Shown: in pieces, positions 39,219-47,300 of the stretch
Layout: every line of letters begins with the position of its first letter
How positions within the stretch are numbered: the first letter of the stretch is position 1
Origin: Streptococcus merionis DSM 19192
Lineage (GTDB): Bacteria; Bacillota; Bacilli; Lactobacillales; Streptococcaceae
DNA length: 64,000 bases
Reading direction: 5' to 3'
Assembly: GCF_000380085.1 (NCBI RefSeq)
Contig: NZ_KB904539.1
Span: forward strand, 62,001-126,000
Program-made: the position numbers and the translations under genes
The notes under the pieces: model-generated
Databases searched by the model: none
Told to the model about the DNA's origin: nothing
The model's input: the letters and a program-made list of their open reading frames with translations, nothing else

Positions 39219-39335
39219 TTATTGCTGGTTAATACCAGGTTTTGGAGGTGTTTCAACACCTCCAGAAGTTGTAATCACATCTTCTTTTTCAAAAGTGACA
39301 GTCTTAAACTCGGGTTTTTGATAGTCTTTTGTCAT
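39219..39335 (-). CDS. Candidate RiPP precursor peptide (38 residues)
   Basis: A short gene with every expression signal: RBS AAAGGAG 6 bases before the ATG, a TTGACA/extended-TAGACT promoter (39369-39397) and an intrinsic terminator directly after the stop. The 38-residue product has a leader-like start (YQKPEF at residues 5-10), an acidic stretch (EKED at 16-19) and a hydroxyl-rich patch VITTSGG (20-26) followed by a Pro-rich polar tail ending in Gln. The YxKPxF motif resembles the YxxPxL recognition motif of lasso-peptide leaders, which bind PqqD-like proteins. It is divergent from an operon with two PqqD-like domains, a kinase and sugar enzymes. I infer a precursor modified on Thr22, Thr23 or Ser24. 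No homologue search was possible. Confidence 0.75.
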   Translation of the reverse strand: MTKDYQKPEFKTVTFEKEDVITTSGGVETPPKPGINQQ

Positions 39336-39368
39336 AAAAAACTCCTTTTACTAATTTAATTTACCTAG

Positions 39369-39397
39369 AGTCTATCATATAATAAATGGGTTGTCAA
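39369..39397 (-). promoter_or_regulatory. Promoter of the peptide gene
   Basis: On the minus strand: consensus TTGACA (39397-39392), 17-nt spacer ending in TGA, then TAGACT (39374-39369), that is, an extended TGn -10. The start codon lies 33 bases downstream. Confidence 0.7.
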
Positions 39398-39481
39398 GAA
39401 CTACTGCAAAAAAACAGATTAAATACAGAAGGGGTCTGCATTTTTTAGCAGGTTCAACCTATGAGAGCATCTTGATGCTCC

Positions 39482-39510
39482 TTGAATTTACCTCTGTTTT
39501 TGTGTATAAT
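39482..39510 (+). promoter_or_regulatory. Promoter of the modification-enzyme operon
   Basis: TTGAAT, 17-nt spacer, perfect TATAAT (39505-39510), 33 bases before the glycosyltransferase ATG. The two divergent promoters are about 85 bases apart (-35 to -35). Confidence 0.75.
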
Positions 39511-39543
39511 AGGAGAACAGGTTCATTGAAAGTGAGGAGAAAA

Positions 39544-40749
39544 ATGTACATAATCACCTGTACAAAAGCTAGCCTGCGCTATCGTTGGGAAAGCGAGGTG
39601 CTTCTAACGAATCTTCAAAAGCACGGGTCATATGACATTATCTTCCTGCTGTATGGAGAGGATCGTTCCATGGGCCCTTACTTACAAGAAAAGTACGGAA
39701 TCAGTTATTACCATTTTGAAGATAATCGCTCTCAAAAACAGTATCCAACCTCTATTCGCCCCTATCTCTGGTATCAATTTTTAAGCCAACATCCCCAGAT
39801 GGAAAAGGAAGTTTTCTTTTACATAGACACAGATATCATTTTTCGAGAAATGATTGCTTTTGACAAGATCCCTGTTGATGCTCAAAATTGGTATGGAGCT
39901 GATAGTTATTGCGTGAAAGCAAGTTATTTGCGAGCTAAGCATCCCCTTTATTTACAGGGGCTGCAAACTATTTTATCTGTGACAGATGAGGAATTGAAGT
40001 GGACAGAAGATAGCCCAGCCGGTGCACAGTGGCTTATTGCTCAGCCAACAGCAGCTTTTTTTAATGAAATGTATGTGCATTGCGAACGCGTCTATGACTT
40101 TCTAGTCACCATGGAACGGATTCCACATTTACAAAAAGAGGAGCGATTAGAAGAGTATGGAAAATGGTTGACAGACATGTGGTGCATGGCATGGTTGGCA
40201 CCTAAATACGGCATTACTGTTCATATATCATCTGAATTGGATTTTTCATGGCCAACTTATTCCGCTGAGCATTGGGAGCGCTATAAGATACTCCATAATG
40301 CAGGAGTCACTAGTGAAAATGCAGATGCTTTTTACAAGGCCAAATGGACACATATTCCTCCTTTCTTTTTTAATCATGATAACGTCTCTTCTAAACTTGG
40401 TTCCATTTATTACGTAAAGGCGGTACAAGCTGTGACTATCAGACCACAAGACTACGATAAGGTTAAAATCCTAGGAACTTTTATTACTAATCAGGTGAAA
40501 GACACCTATATTGCGATTCCTTTGGATGAGGCAAAGCAAAAAGTTTCTGGCTACATTGAACTCAACGACAGTAGCTATTTGCTTTGGACATTGATTCAAG
40601 AAAAGGGTTCTATACAAGAAATTATTGAAGCTTATAGTCAAACCTTTGAGATTGAGAAAGACCAAGCCAAGCAAGATTTATTTGATTTTATCGCATATTT
40701 GGATACGATGAAGATTATTCAGTTTGAGTGTGGAGTTAGCACTGATTAA
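39544..40749 (+). CDS. GT-A-type glycosyltransferase fused to a PqqD-like domain
   Basis: 401 residues. The N-terminal 310 or so resemble a nucleotide-sugar transferase: VFFYIDTDIIF near residue 93-103 gives the DxD metal site, and a second half with ELDFSWPTY and IPPFFFNHDN follows. The last 80 or so residues (NQVKDTYIAIPLDEA, then LLWTLIQEKGS, then AKQDLFDFIAYLDTM) look like a PqqD/RRE winged-helix domain that binds peptide leaders. A natural fusion of transferase and recognition domain would bring the enzyme to the precursor. Start: ATG at 39544 behind GTGAGGAGAAAA; the longer reading begins upstream of the promoter and is rejected. Sugar and acceptor are unknown. Confidence 0.75.
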   Translation: MYIITCTKASLRYRWESEVLLTNLQKHGSYDIIFLLYGEDRSMGPYLQEKYGISYYHFEDNRSQKQYPTSIRPYLWYQFLSQHPQMEKEVFFYIDTDIIFREMIAFDKIPVDAQNWYGADSYCVKASYLRAKHPLYLQGLQTILSVTDEELKWTEDSPAGAQWLIAQPTAAFFNEMYVHCERVYDFLVTMERIPHLQKEERLEEYGKWLTDMWCMAWLAPKYGITVHISSELDFSWPTYSAEHWERYKILHNAGVTSENADAFYKAKWTHIPPFFFNHDNVSSKLGSIYYVKAVQAVTIRPQDYDKVKILGTFITNQVKDTYIAIPLDEAKQKVSGYIELNDSSYLLWTLIQEKGSIQEIIEAYSQTFEIEKDQAKQDLFDFIAYLDTMKIIQFECGVSTD

Positions 40750-41002
40750 GTTAGAAAATTTCCCTTGTTTTAGAATGGCGTAGGCAGTGATTGAATGACT
40801 GTTTTGCCCACTTCTACAGAACCTAACATTTCTATTTTTGCTGGTCAAAAAAACGTTGGTATCAGCATTTCGGATTTTCACAAATAGGTTTTTAGAGGTG
40901 TCCTTTTCAAAAATGCCTAAAGTTAATAAGTTTTAACGGGAGACGTTAAAGGGCTCAAAATCATTATTTAGCGTTTTCCTCACTAATGAAAGGATGTTGT
41001 AT

Positions 41003-41674
41003 TTGACAGCACAGTCGTTTATTGCGATTATCACTGCAAGAAGTGGTTCAAAGGCGCTACCTAATAAAAATATTCAAAAAGTAGGAAATCGGACGCTGAT
41101 TGAAATCACTGCGGAAGAAGCTCTTGCTTCTGGTATTTTTTCTGAGATTGTCTTTTCAACGGATTCCGAGGAGTATGCAGAAATCCTACGTCCTTACGGT
41201 GTTACAATTGACTTACGTCCCCAGTATCTTGCTGAGGATACCACGCCACATTTGGATACACTACGCTATGTCTTACGGCGTTATCCAGATCATCAGGATT
41301 ATATGCTTTTACAACCGACTTCTCCATTCAGACGGGCAGAACATATGATTGAAGCATATAAACTATATCAGACGGGACAATTTGACAGTGTGGTCAGTTT
41401 TACTCAGGTTGATAAGCCAACACGCCTAATCACACGCTTAGTTGATGATAAGCCTGTTGATATTTATGGTAATGACAAGGCTTACACGCGCCAAGGTCAA
41501 GAAAAAGAGTACACCACAAACGGTGCTATCTATATCTCATCAAAGGGAAACTATCTGAAAAAAGGCTCCTATTTGGATGAACATTGCGGTGTCTATCTGA
41601 TGAATAAGCGTGACTCTCTCGATATTGACGATGAGATAGATCTGCTGCTAGCAAATGTTTTAAACAACCAGTAA
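41003..41674 (+). CDS. CMP-sugar synthetase (acylneuraminate/Kdo-type cytidylyltransferase)
   Basis: 223 residues of the CMP-NeuAc synthetase-like family: ITARSGSKALPNKNI near the N-terminus is the CTP-binding signature, EIVFSTDSEEYAEI and MLLQPTSPFRRAEHM follow in family order, and NGAIYI is near the C-terminus. It should activate a nonulosonic acid or related 2-keto sugar as its CMP derivative. No sugar-acid synthesis genes are adjacent, so the substrate must come from elsewhere. Start is uncertain: TTG at 41003 has GAAAGG at 9-nt spacing, while the ATG at 40994 sits directly on that site. The 250 bases upstream contain no other gene. Confidence 0.8.
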   Translation: MTAQSFIAIITARSGSKALPNKNIQKVGNRTLIEITAEEALASGIFSEIVFSTDSEEYAEILRPYGVTIDLRPQYLAEDTTPHLDTLRYVLRRYPDHQDYMLLQPTSPFRRAEHMIEAYKLYQTGQFDSVVSFTQVDKPTRLITRLVDDKPVDIYGNDKAYTRQGQEKEYTTNGAIYISSKGNYLKKGSYLDEHCGVYLMNKRDSLDIDDEIDLLLANVLNNQ

Positions 41675-41732
41675 ACCCAGACAACTATTGCGTCGAATAG
41701 GTCAAACTAGAAAAGAAACGAGACGGAGTATT

Positions 41733-41802
41733 TTATACGTAATCTTTAACGATTATACGCTTTTGTGATGAGGGGAAGCCGTCATGGTGGTCTGTTTCAG
41801 CC
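41733..41802 (+). repeat. Dispersed repeat family V, copy 2
   Basis: TTATACGTAATCTTTAACGA, CTTTTGTGATGAGGGGAAGCC and GTCATGGTGG match, with scattered changes, the copy at 14751 and the inverted copy at 56233. It lies between the cytidylyltransferase and kinase genes, inside the candidate RiPP operon. Confidence 0.55.
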
Positions 41803-41878
41803 GCATTAGATTTGATTTCATACGTTAAGAAGCCAAAATTTTTAGACATAGATACCCTAAAAGGATCAGGAGGAAACA

Positions 41879-42631
41879 GTGGAGCGATTTCGTATTGGTT
41901 TGGCAGGTCTGGTGATCCAGATAACTTGCCGTTTTGATTCAACACGGATATTTTGCAAAGATTACCTAACGGATGCTGAACCTGATTTTGAAATCAATGT
42001 TGAGCAGAAAGACATTGACTTTGAGCGAGCAAGAGGCGGTGAAAAAGCTCGGCATTTTTCAGGAAACTATTTAGAACAAATTGCCTTATATCGATTGATC
42101 TGCGAAGTATTGCCAGCTTATGATCGACTACTCATTCATGGGTCGGCAATCGTATTAGATGATCAAGCCTATTTATTTACAGCACCAAGTGGAACAGGGA
42201 AATCAACTCACAGCCAGCTATGGCTGAAAGTCTTTGGTGATAGAGCCCGTATCTTAAACGATGATAAGCCCTTGTTACATATCACAGGTGAGCAAATTTT
42301 GATCTATGGAACGCCTTGGGATGGGAAACATAGTAGGTCTTACAATGGTTCTGCGCCATTAGAAGCCATCTGTTTTTTAAACCAAGGCTTAGAAAACGCG
42401 GCTATCCGGTTATCTGAAACAGTTGCTTTTGATGCTTTGGTAACGCAAACTTACAGACCCCTGCAATCAATTGACCAACTGAAAAAAACATTAGCTTTGC
42501 TGCAAAAAGTAAGCCATCTACCGACTTACCAATTAACCTGTACGATCTCTACAGAAGCGGTAGATGTTATTTACGAGAAAATGACACATAAAAATCATTC
42601 CAACAAAATAAACAACAACGAGGAGAAATAA
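41879..42631 (+). CDS. HPr-kinase-related kinase
   Basis: 250 residues. A Walker A loop APSGTGKSTHSQ lies at 102-113, followed by RILNDDKPLL, typical of the HprK/PEPCK-like P-loop kinases found in peptide-modification clusters (the paeninodin lasso cluster uses one to phosphorylate a C-terminal Ser). It lacks the N-terminal domain and the P'-loop context of true HPr kinase. The family N-terminus (FRIGLAGLVIQI) supports the GTG start at 41879 behind ATCAGGAGGAAACA. It ends one base before the PqqD gene. It may phosphorylate Ser/Thr of the precursor, which the nucleotidyltransferase could then elaborate. Confidence 0.8.
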   Translation: MERFRIGLAGLVIQITCRFDSTRIFCKDYLTDAEPDFEINVEQKDIDFERARGGEKARHFSGNYLEQIALYRLICEVLPAYDRLLIHGSAIVLDDQAYLFTAPSGTGKSTHSQLWLKVFGDRARILNDDKPLLHITGEQILIYGTPWDGKHSRSYNGSAPLEAICFLNQGLENAAIRLSETVAFDALVTQTYRPLQSIDQLKKTLALLQKVSHLPTYQLTCTISTEAVDVIYEKMTHKNHSNKINNNEEK

Positions 42632-42632
42632 A

Positions 42633-42902
42633 ATGAAGTTAAAAGAAGGGATCTTGCGCCATCACGATCGTAACGATGAGTATATTGGCGTTACAACAGG
42701 AGATTTGGCAGAAACGTTCAATGGCATGATTCGCTACAATACGACAACCCATTTCATTTTAGAAAAACTTCAGGCTGATACTACAAAAGAAGAATTAATT
42801 ACTAGCCTTTGTCAAGAATATGATGTCACTCCTACAGAAGCCAGTGCTGACTTGACGCCATTACTTCAAGAATTGACGACGCTGGGTTTATTAGAGAAAT
42901 AA
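42633..42902 (+). CDS. Stand-alone PqqD-family peptide-recognition protein
   Basis: 89 residues with the PqqD layout: an N-terminal beta-hairpin (short Gly/Asp-rich strands up to TGDLAETFNGM), then helices FILEKLQADTTKEELI and a final LTPLLQELTTLGLLEK. PqqD-like proteins chaperone RiPP precursors by binding their leaders. This one sits next to the kinase, as in HPr-kinase-related peptide systems. It is the second PqqD-like unit of the cluster, the other being fused to the glycosyltransferase. Last gene of the rightward operon, with RBS GAGGAG and a terminator after it. Confidence 0.82.
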   Translation: MKLKEGILRHHDRNDEYIGVTTGDLAETFNGMIRYNTTTHFILEKLQADTTKEELITSLCQEYDVTPTEASADLTPLLQELTTLGLLEK

Positions 42903-42916
42903 ACTAAATATAGAGT

Positions 42917-42960
42917 AAAACACTGAAAATAGGGAAGCGGCCCTTGTTTTCAGTGTTTTT
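42917..42960. terminator. Bidirectional terminator between the two converging cluster operons
   Basis: AAAACACTGAAAA pairs with TTTTCAGTGTTTT (13 bp, loop of about 17) with T runs on both strands. Confidence 0.85.
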
Positions 42961-43070
42961 AGATTACGTGACTTTAAGCCGTTTTATTGGTTAGGCAATA
43001 TTTTCTCAAAAGTGGGAAGGGTAACTAATTGTTTTTCAACTTCCTGACTTTTTAGTGAGCTTTTAATTGT

Positions 43071-43997
43071 TTACGGGCGGTTTTGGCTGTTGGTAAGCTG
43101 CTCTGTATAAATCACACGTTTTTCTTTAACCTTTGTGATTCCTTCAATAGAAGAAGACATTAAGGTTGCAGCCACATCAAACGAAGTTGAAAGCCGTAAA
43201 TCAATCATTTCCATCGGTGTATATCTCGGTAAAATCGTTACCTCCGGAATTCCATGATAGTCAAGATCGTCTCTTGGATGCGGCTTGAGGTAGACATGAT
43301 AACCTGCCTCTTTTGCTTCTTGGGCCATCTTAAAGTAGAAGTAGTACTGCTTTGCATAATCCGGACTTTTATCTTCTTTTTTGAAAGTAGACCAAAAATC
43401 GTCAGCTAAAGGCTGAGTTAAAATCAGATAAGACGGTGAAATAAGATTAATATCTTCTACTTGATAAAGCGCAAATAACTTTTTCAGATGGGTTTCTTCC
43501 TGACGCTCAAACAATTCTCTACGAGGGACTTCAATAAATTTGTCCAAAAAACGGGCGTAGAAGCTGTTATCTTTAATCTTACTAATGTCATTAACTTCAA
43601 TATCCAAACAAGCCGGGTTGAATCCGTAATGTTCTAGAGAAGAATCAACATCTGATAAGCCAGCGAGTTGGGCATAATGATAGTGAAAATTTAAACCGTC
43701 TTCTATTAGATGGTAAGGGTATTTTCTATCCCGAAATTCCTGACCAACCTGATCAGCATCATTAAAAAGATAAACATGATCCTCTTCTTCAAGCCAATCA
43801 AAATACTGCTTGGTCTGAATGATTTTGCCTGTTAGAATTTCAACCCAAATATCAGGGAAAAATGCTTTTATACGCTCCGCTAATTCTTGATGTCCACGAA
43901 CATTAAAATGGAGAAAGAGCGCTATGGATTCTCCTTTTTGTTTTTTCATCAAGGAAATCATAACTTGCATATTGGTAAAACAAATATATTTTTTCAT
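43071..43997 (-). CDS. Sialyltransferase-like (GT52/polysialyltransferase-type) enzyme
   Basis: 308 residues with the three marks of bacterial GT-B sialyltransferases: an E-D-G motif (YHLIEDGLN, about residue 98), an H-P motif (YLKPHPRDDLDYHG, about 252) and a Ser pair near the end (TLMSSSIEGI). Such enzymes use CMP-activated sugars, which fits the CMP-sugar synthetase of the opposite operon. The likely acceptor is the peptide or a sugar already on it. After the TAA at 43071-43073 the same frame stays open for 28 further protein-like codons to 42984, so the protein may be C-terminally truncated. No signal peptide, so it acts in the cytoplasm before export. Confidence 0.7.
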   Translation of the reverse strand: MKKYICFTNMQVMISLMKKQKGESIALFLHFNVRGHQELAERIKAFFPDIWVEILTGKIIQTKQYFDWLEEEDHVYLFNDADQVGQEFRDRKYPYHLIEDGLNFHYHYAQLAGLSDVDSSLEHYGFNPACLDIEVNDISKIKDNSFYARFLDKFIEVPRRELFERQEETHLKKLFALYQVEDINLISPSYLILTQPLADDFWSTFKKEDKSPDYAKQYYFYFKMAQEAKEAGYHVYLKPHPRDDLDYHGIPEVTILPRYTPMEMIDLRLSTSFDVAATLMSSSIEGITKVKEKRVIYTEQLTNSQNRP

Positions 43998-44020
43998 CGT
44001 GGCTCCTCTTTATTTAAGCG

Positions 44021-45130
44021 CTATTTTTCTTTTTTCCGGCTTAGTAAACATACTGCTAATGAAAAATTTCGCCATCTTTTGGATGTTGGAATCAAGCGAT
44101 AAAGATAAAAGAGAGGCAAAAGATAACGATGCTTTTGCAAGGTAGGAAAACGCAACTGCATCGTCTTTACCGGAGGAAAGAAGCGCTCTTTCCAGTAGAG
44201 CCATTGATTGCCATTAGAATAGTTTACCTCATTGATAATCTGGTTTTCCATCAAACCATAGGTACCGGATGACAACATGTAGGAAAGGACGTTTCTGTCA
44301 TCATCTGTCAAGTCAGTCAAAGAGACGGCGTGTGCCCCAAATAATTTAAAAGCCAATTTTCGTTGTTGCTGTTCAAAGTCAGTCAGGTTGAGTTTAAACA
44401 ACTCTTTCTTGATATAACTCCAATCTAAGTTGTCGTACTCAGTTTCTAAAAATAAGAAAAGATCAACCAAGCTACGGATACCAGTCCCTGATTGCGAATA
44501 ATGTTTGTAATCATGAAGCATTTGATAGAGATAAAAATCTTCCAAGCTGAAATGGTAAGCAAAGGGCCTATCTTGATCTGGCAGGAGACGAGATTTGACA
44601 TCATCATAATAATCACTATCTATTCTACTCAGCGGATCTATTAACTTTCGATGCATTTCGAAATGAAAAATAGGCTTTTTCATATAAGCATCAACATTAA
44701 TTTCATAGGTAAAGCTATATCCCTCTTCTGTGAAAAAATGCTTAACTTCTTTTTGAAAGGATTCATCAAAGAGAATATCATTATCGGACATCTCACGCAT
44801 CCCTAGTTTGGGATAATAGGTTTTTAAAAGAATGCCCTTTAATTCCATATACCAAATTCCTGAACGGCTTAGCCATTGGGTTATTTTTTGACGTTCATGA
44901 TCAAACAGTAATTCTCTTCGAATACCTTGATTTTTAGCTTCTTGAAGCTCCTTTGGTAGTTCAATATAGTCTTCTAGAATCATTGCTACCATAGCAGATA
45001 GACTATGAAATTGAGCAAACTGAGCAAGATTTTCTAAGTTCATCTTTGCTATGATGTCATGATTAATCGGCTTTCTTTGAAGGTAATACCTTAATAAATA
45101 GATGATATCTTCGTGTGTTTTTGAAAACAT
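44021..45130 (-). CDS. Nucleotidyltransferase family protein (PF14907 type)
   Basis: 369 residues. The core motif ELKGILLKTYYPKLGMREMS followed by DNDILFD (about 115-140) is the hallmark of the NTP_transf_5 group, whose members recur in lasso and related RiPP clusters beside HPrK-like kinases. In the paeninodin-type clusters it is thought to add a nucleotide or modify the phosphorylated peptide (not firmly established). A second conserved block, YQMLHDYKHY, lies near 205. The gene lies 11 bases after the ABC exporter gene and 23 bases before the sialyltransferase-like gene. Confidence 0.78.
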   Translation of the reverse strand: MFSKTHEDIIYLLRYYLQRKPINHDIIAKMNLENLAQFAQFHSLSAMVAMILEDYIELPKELQEAKNQGIRRELLFDHERQKITQWLSRSGIWYMELKGILLKTYYPKLGMREMSDNDILFDESFQKEVKHFFTEEGYSFTYEINVDAYMKKPIFHFEMHRKLIDPLSRIDSDYYDDVKSRLLPDQDRPFAYHFSLEDFYLYQMLHDYKHYSQSGTGIRSLVDLFLFLETEYDNLDWSYIKKELFKLNLTDFEQQQRKLAFKLFGAHAVSLTDLTDDDRNVLSYMLSSGTYGLMENQIINEVNYSNGNQWLYWKERFFPPVKTMQLRFPTLQKHRYLLPLFYLYRLIPTSKRWRNFSLAVCLLSRKKEK

Positions 45131-45141
45131 ATTCTTTCTTC

Positions 45142-46845
45142 CTAACTGTGTTTGGTATGCAGTGCTATTTCAGAGTCTGAAAAATGCAGTTGTTTGTTAC
45201 ATATTTCTAGGGCAGCTGGTCTATGGGTTACAATAATGATCGTTTTATCTGTCAGAGCTTTCATATTTTCTAAAATAGCTTTTTCAGTCTCTTCGTCTAA
45301 AGCACTGGTTGATTCATCTAGTACCAAAATTGGCGATTGAGAATAGATAGCACGTGCTATTGACAAACGCTGCAATTGACCTTCTGATAAACCTGAACCA
45401 TCCTCCCCTAAGACAAAATCCAATCCTTGAGGAAGTTGCTCAACCAGTTCACGTGCACAAACCAAATTAAGTGCCTGCCAAAGACGGCTTTCTTCTTCTG
45501 CAGTCAAACTGTCAGAAAAGGTAATCACTTGACGAATTGTTCCAACCATGAGGAGCTTCACTTGGGGGACATAGGCAAATAAACGATGAAAGCTCGAATC
45601 TAAGGCTACTTTTTCCCCATTTGTCAGGCGTAAGAAAAGTTCTCCCTTTTGAAGCTCATAGATGGAGAGAAGCAATTTAGTCAGAGTACTTTTCCCACAG
45701 CCGGATGGACCTAAGAAAGCAATATAATCTCCTTTTTGAATCTCAAATTGAATATTTTCCAAGAGTTTTCGATCTGTATAAGAAAAACTTGCTTGTTCAA
45801 AAACAATAGCATCAAGCTTTCTATAAAATTTTGTAATTTCGGAATGTGTCTTCAACTCTGTTTTCAGAACTTTAAGCTCTTCTACTTCCATTAAGCGTTC
45901 GCAACTAACTAACATGGAATAAAAACTCGGAATATAGACAGTTGCATTTGCAAATGGGTAACTAACTTGGGTAACCAAGCGAGTAATCGCTATAAAAGTC
46001 CCATAAGACATCGTTCCGATATAAATGCCGTAGGCACAGTAAACCGCTACGAATAGGTAGGCTAACTCTAGAACAGCATTGAGACCTGTAATGTTGATGT
46101 TGGAGAATGTAGCCTGTTCTAATCTGGCTTTTTTGTGTTCATCCAAATACTGTTGAGCCTGTTTAGTCACTTTTCTCTGAAGAGAGAAGGCATTAATCAC
46201 TAAGAGACTGCTCAAATAATCCTGATAGAAGACTTGCAGTTGACTAACTTTTTTTTGGATATTATGGTATAGATAACGCAGCTTTAATTTTAATCCCAGA
46301 CCAATCATAATATAAAGCAGTCCCATCAGAAAAATGAGCCATAAAAATTTGCTATCAATATAGCCCACCATCAGTAGAACCGCAAAGAGTTTGCTAAAGA
46401 TACCAACTAAACCTGGGACGATTGTAGCCACGCCTCGTGAAATGATACCAGTATCTGATGTAAGGCGGCTAAGCCATTCGCCAGTGTGGATTTGAGAAAT
46501 GGCTTGGAACTCCCTTTGAAGCAGAGTCGTCAATAAGTAAGCCTTAAGATAGTTTTCAATATTAGCTTTAGTTGCTTCTTCCTGATAACGTTGTAGCGAT
46601 TGAAGGATGAGTTGAGTAAGTACAATCATCAGGAGCATCATGGCTGAAAACCAAAAAAACTGACTATTTTTTGAAACAGCCGCATCAATGATATTGCGAA
46701 AGTAAACCACAAATACGACTGATAAAACGGATAGAACCAATTCTAAAGTACAGAGTAAAGCAACCTGTAATTTGTAAGACGTAGGTAAAGTGAAAAATAA
46801 CCATGTCAAGATTTTTTTAAGAGACAAGCGTTGTAAATCTTTCAT
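45142..46845 (-). CDS. ABC exporter (membrane domain plus ATPase)
   Basis: 567-residue half-transporter expected to work as a homodimer. Six membrane segments (about 20-310), then Walker [10 protein letters not shown], signature LSEGQLQRLSIARAI and Walker B ILVLDESTSALD with catalytic Glu. There is no N-terminal C39 peptidase domain, so leader removal must come from another enzyme, plausibly the S26 peptidase encoded upstream, which overlaps this gene by 4 bases (ATGA). Likely exporter of the modified peptide. Confidence 0.88.
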   Translation of the reverse strand: MKDLQRLSLKKILTWLFFTLPTSYKLQVALLCTLELVLSVLSVVFVVYFRNIIDAAVSKNSQFFWFSAMMLLMIVLTQLILQSLQRYQEEATKANIENYLKAYLLTTLLQREFQAISQIHTGEWLSRLTSDTGIISRGVATIVPGLVGIFSKLFAVLLMVGYIDSKFLWLIFLMGLLYIMIGLGLKLKLRYLYHNIQKKVSQLQVFYQDYLSSLLVINAFSLQRKVTKQAQQYLDEHKKARLEQATFSNINITGLNAVLELAYLFVAVYCAYGIYIGTMSYGTFIAITRLVTQVSYPFANATVYIPSFYSMLVSCERLMEVEELKVLKTELKTHSEITKFYRKLDAIVFEQASFSYTDRKLLENIQFEIQKGDYIAFLGPSGCGKSTLTKLLLSIYELQKGELFLRLTNGEKVALDSSFHRLFAYVPQVKLLMVGTIRQVITFSDSLTAEEESRLWQALNLVCARELVEQLPQGLDFVLGEDGSGLSEGQLQRLSIARAIYSQSPILVLDESTSALDEETEKAILENMKALTDKTIIIVTHRPAALEICNKQLHFSDSEIALHTKHS

Positions 46846-47300
46846 TTCCCTATCATCTTTCTTTTAAGTTTAGAGAGTTGCTGGCGAAGAAGCATTAATG
46901 GTTTACGAACCCAGAAGCTGTGTAACCAGACCAGAACATAAGCTTGGTAAATCTTGCTATCTGTTGACAACCATTTCCCATTTCGATAAATTTTTGTTAC
47001 ATAGCCAAACACGTATTCTCGTGGTACTTTTTCACCAGACACACAGTTGTCCCCGCGCGTGTAGTAATAATCATCATCTGAAGCAATGAGACGATGCAGA
47101 ACTAGCTGACCATTGGATTGTTTTTGGAAAATAGGAATATCACCGATGGCTAGCTGATGATGCGTCAGCGGTTCTAAATAAATTTGGGTGGCTTTCGGAT
47201 GGTTCTTGTCGTACAAGAGCGGACGCATACTAACTCCTTGGGTAAAATAAATGATCGATCGTCCCGCTTCTAATTCTTTTCGAATAAGTGAGTTATGCAC
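46842..47300 (-). CDS. S26 signal-peptidase-like protease (SipW/ER type)
   Basis: 152 residues from a GTG start with GCGAGGAC 7 bases upstream; a TTG-initiated form from 47360 (172 residues) is possible but has no RBS. Catalytic Ser24 is in FTQGVSMRPLL. The second catalytic position is His69 in QLVLHRLI, where bacterial type I enzymes have Lys, so this is the Ser-His SipW-like kind. The conserved RGDNC motif follows, then YVFGYVTKIYR and a hydrophobic C-terminal helix. S26 peptidases recur in HPrK/PqqD-type peptide clusters and may trim the leader or cleave during export. Confidence 0.75.
   Translation of the reverse strand: MHNSLIRKELEAGRSIIYFTQGVSMRPLLYDKNHPKATQIYLEPLTHHQLAIGDIPIFQKQSNGQLVLHRLIASDDDYYYTRGDNCVSGEKVPREYVFGYVTKIYRNGKWLSTDSKIYQAYVLVWLHSFWVRKPLMLLRQQLSKLKRKMIGK

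Noticed and set aside
39391-39543. 51-codon N-terminal extension of the GT-PqqD gene
   Set aside because: The extension covers the operon promoter (39482-39510), and a strong RBS precedes the ATG at 39544.
41733-41945. Minus-strand frame overlapping the kinase start
   Set aside because: It is antisense to the kinase RBS and repeat sequence and has no RBS of its own.
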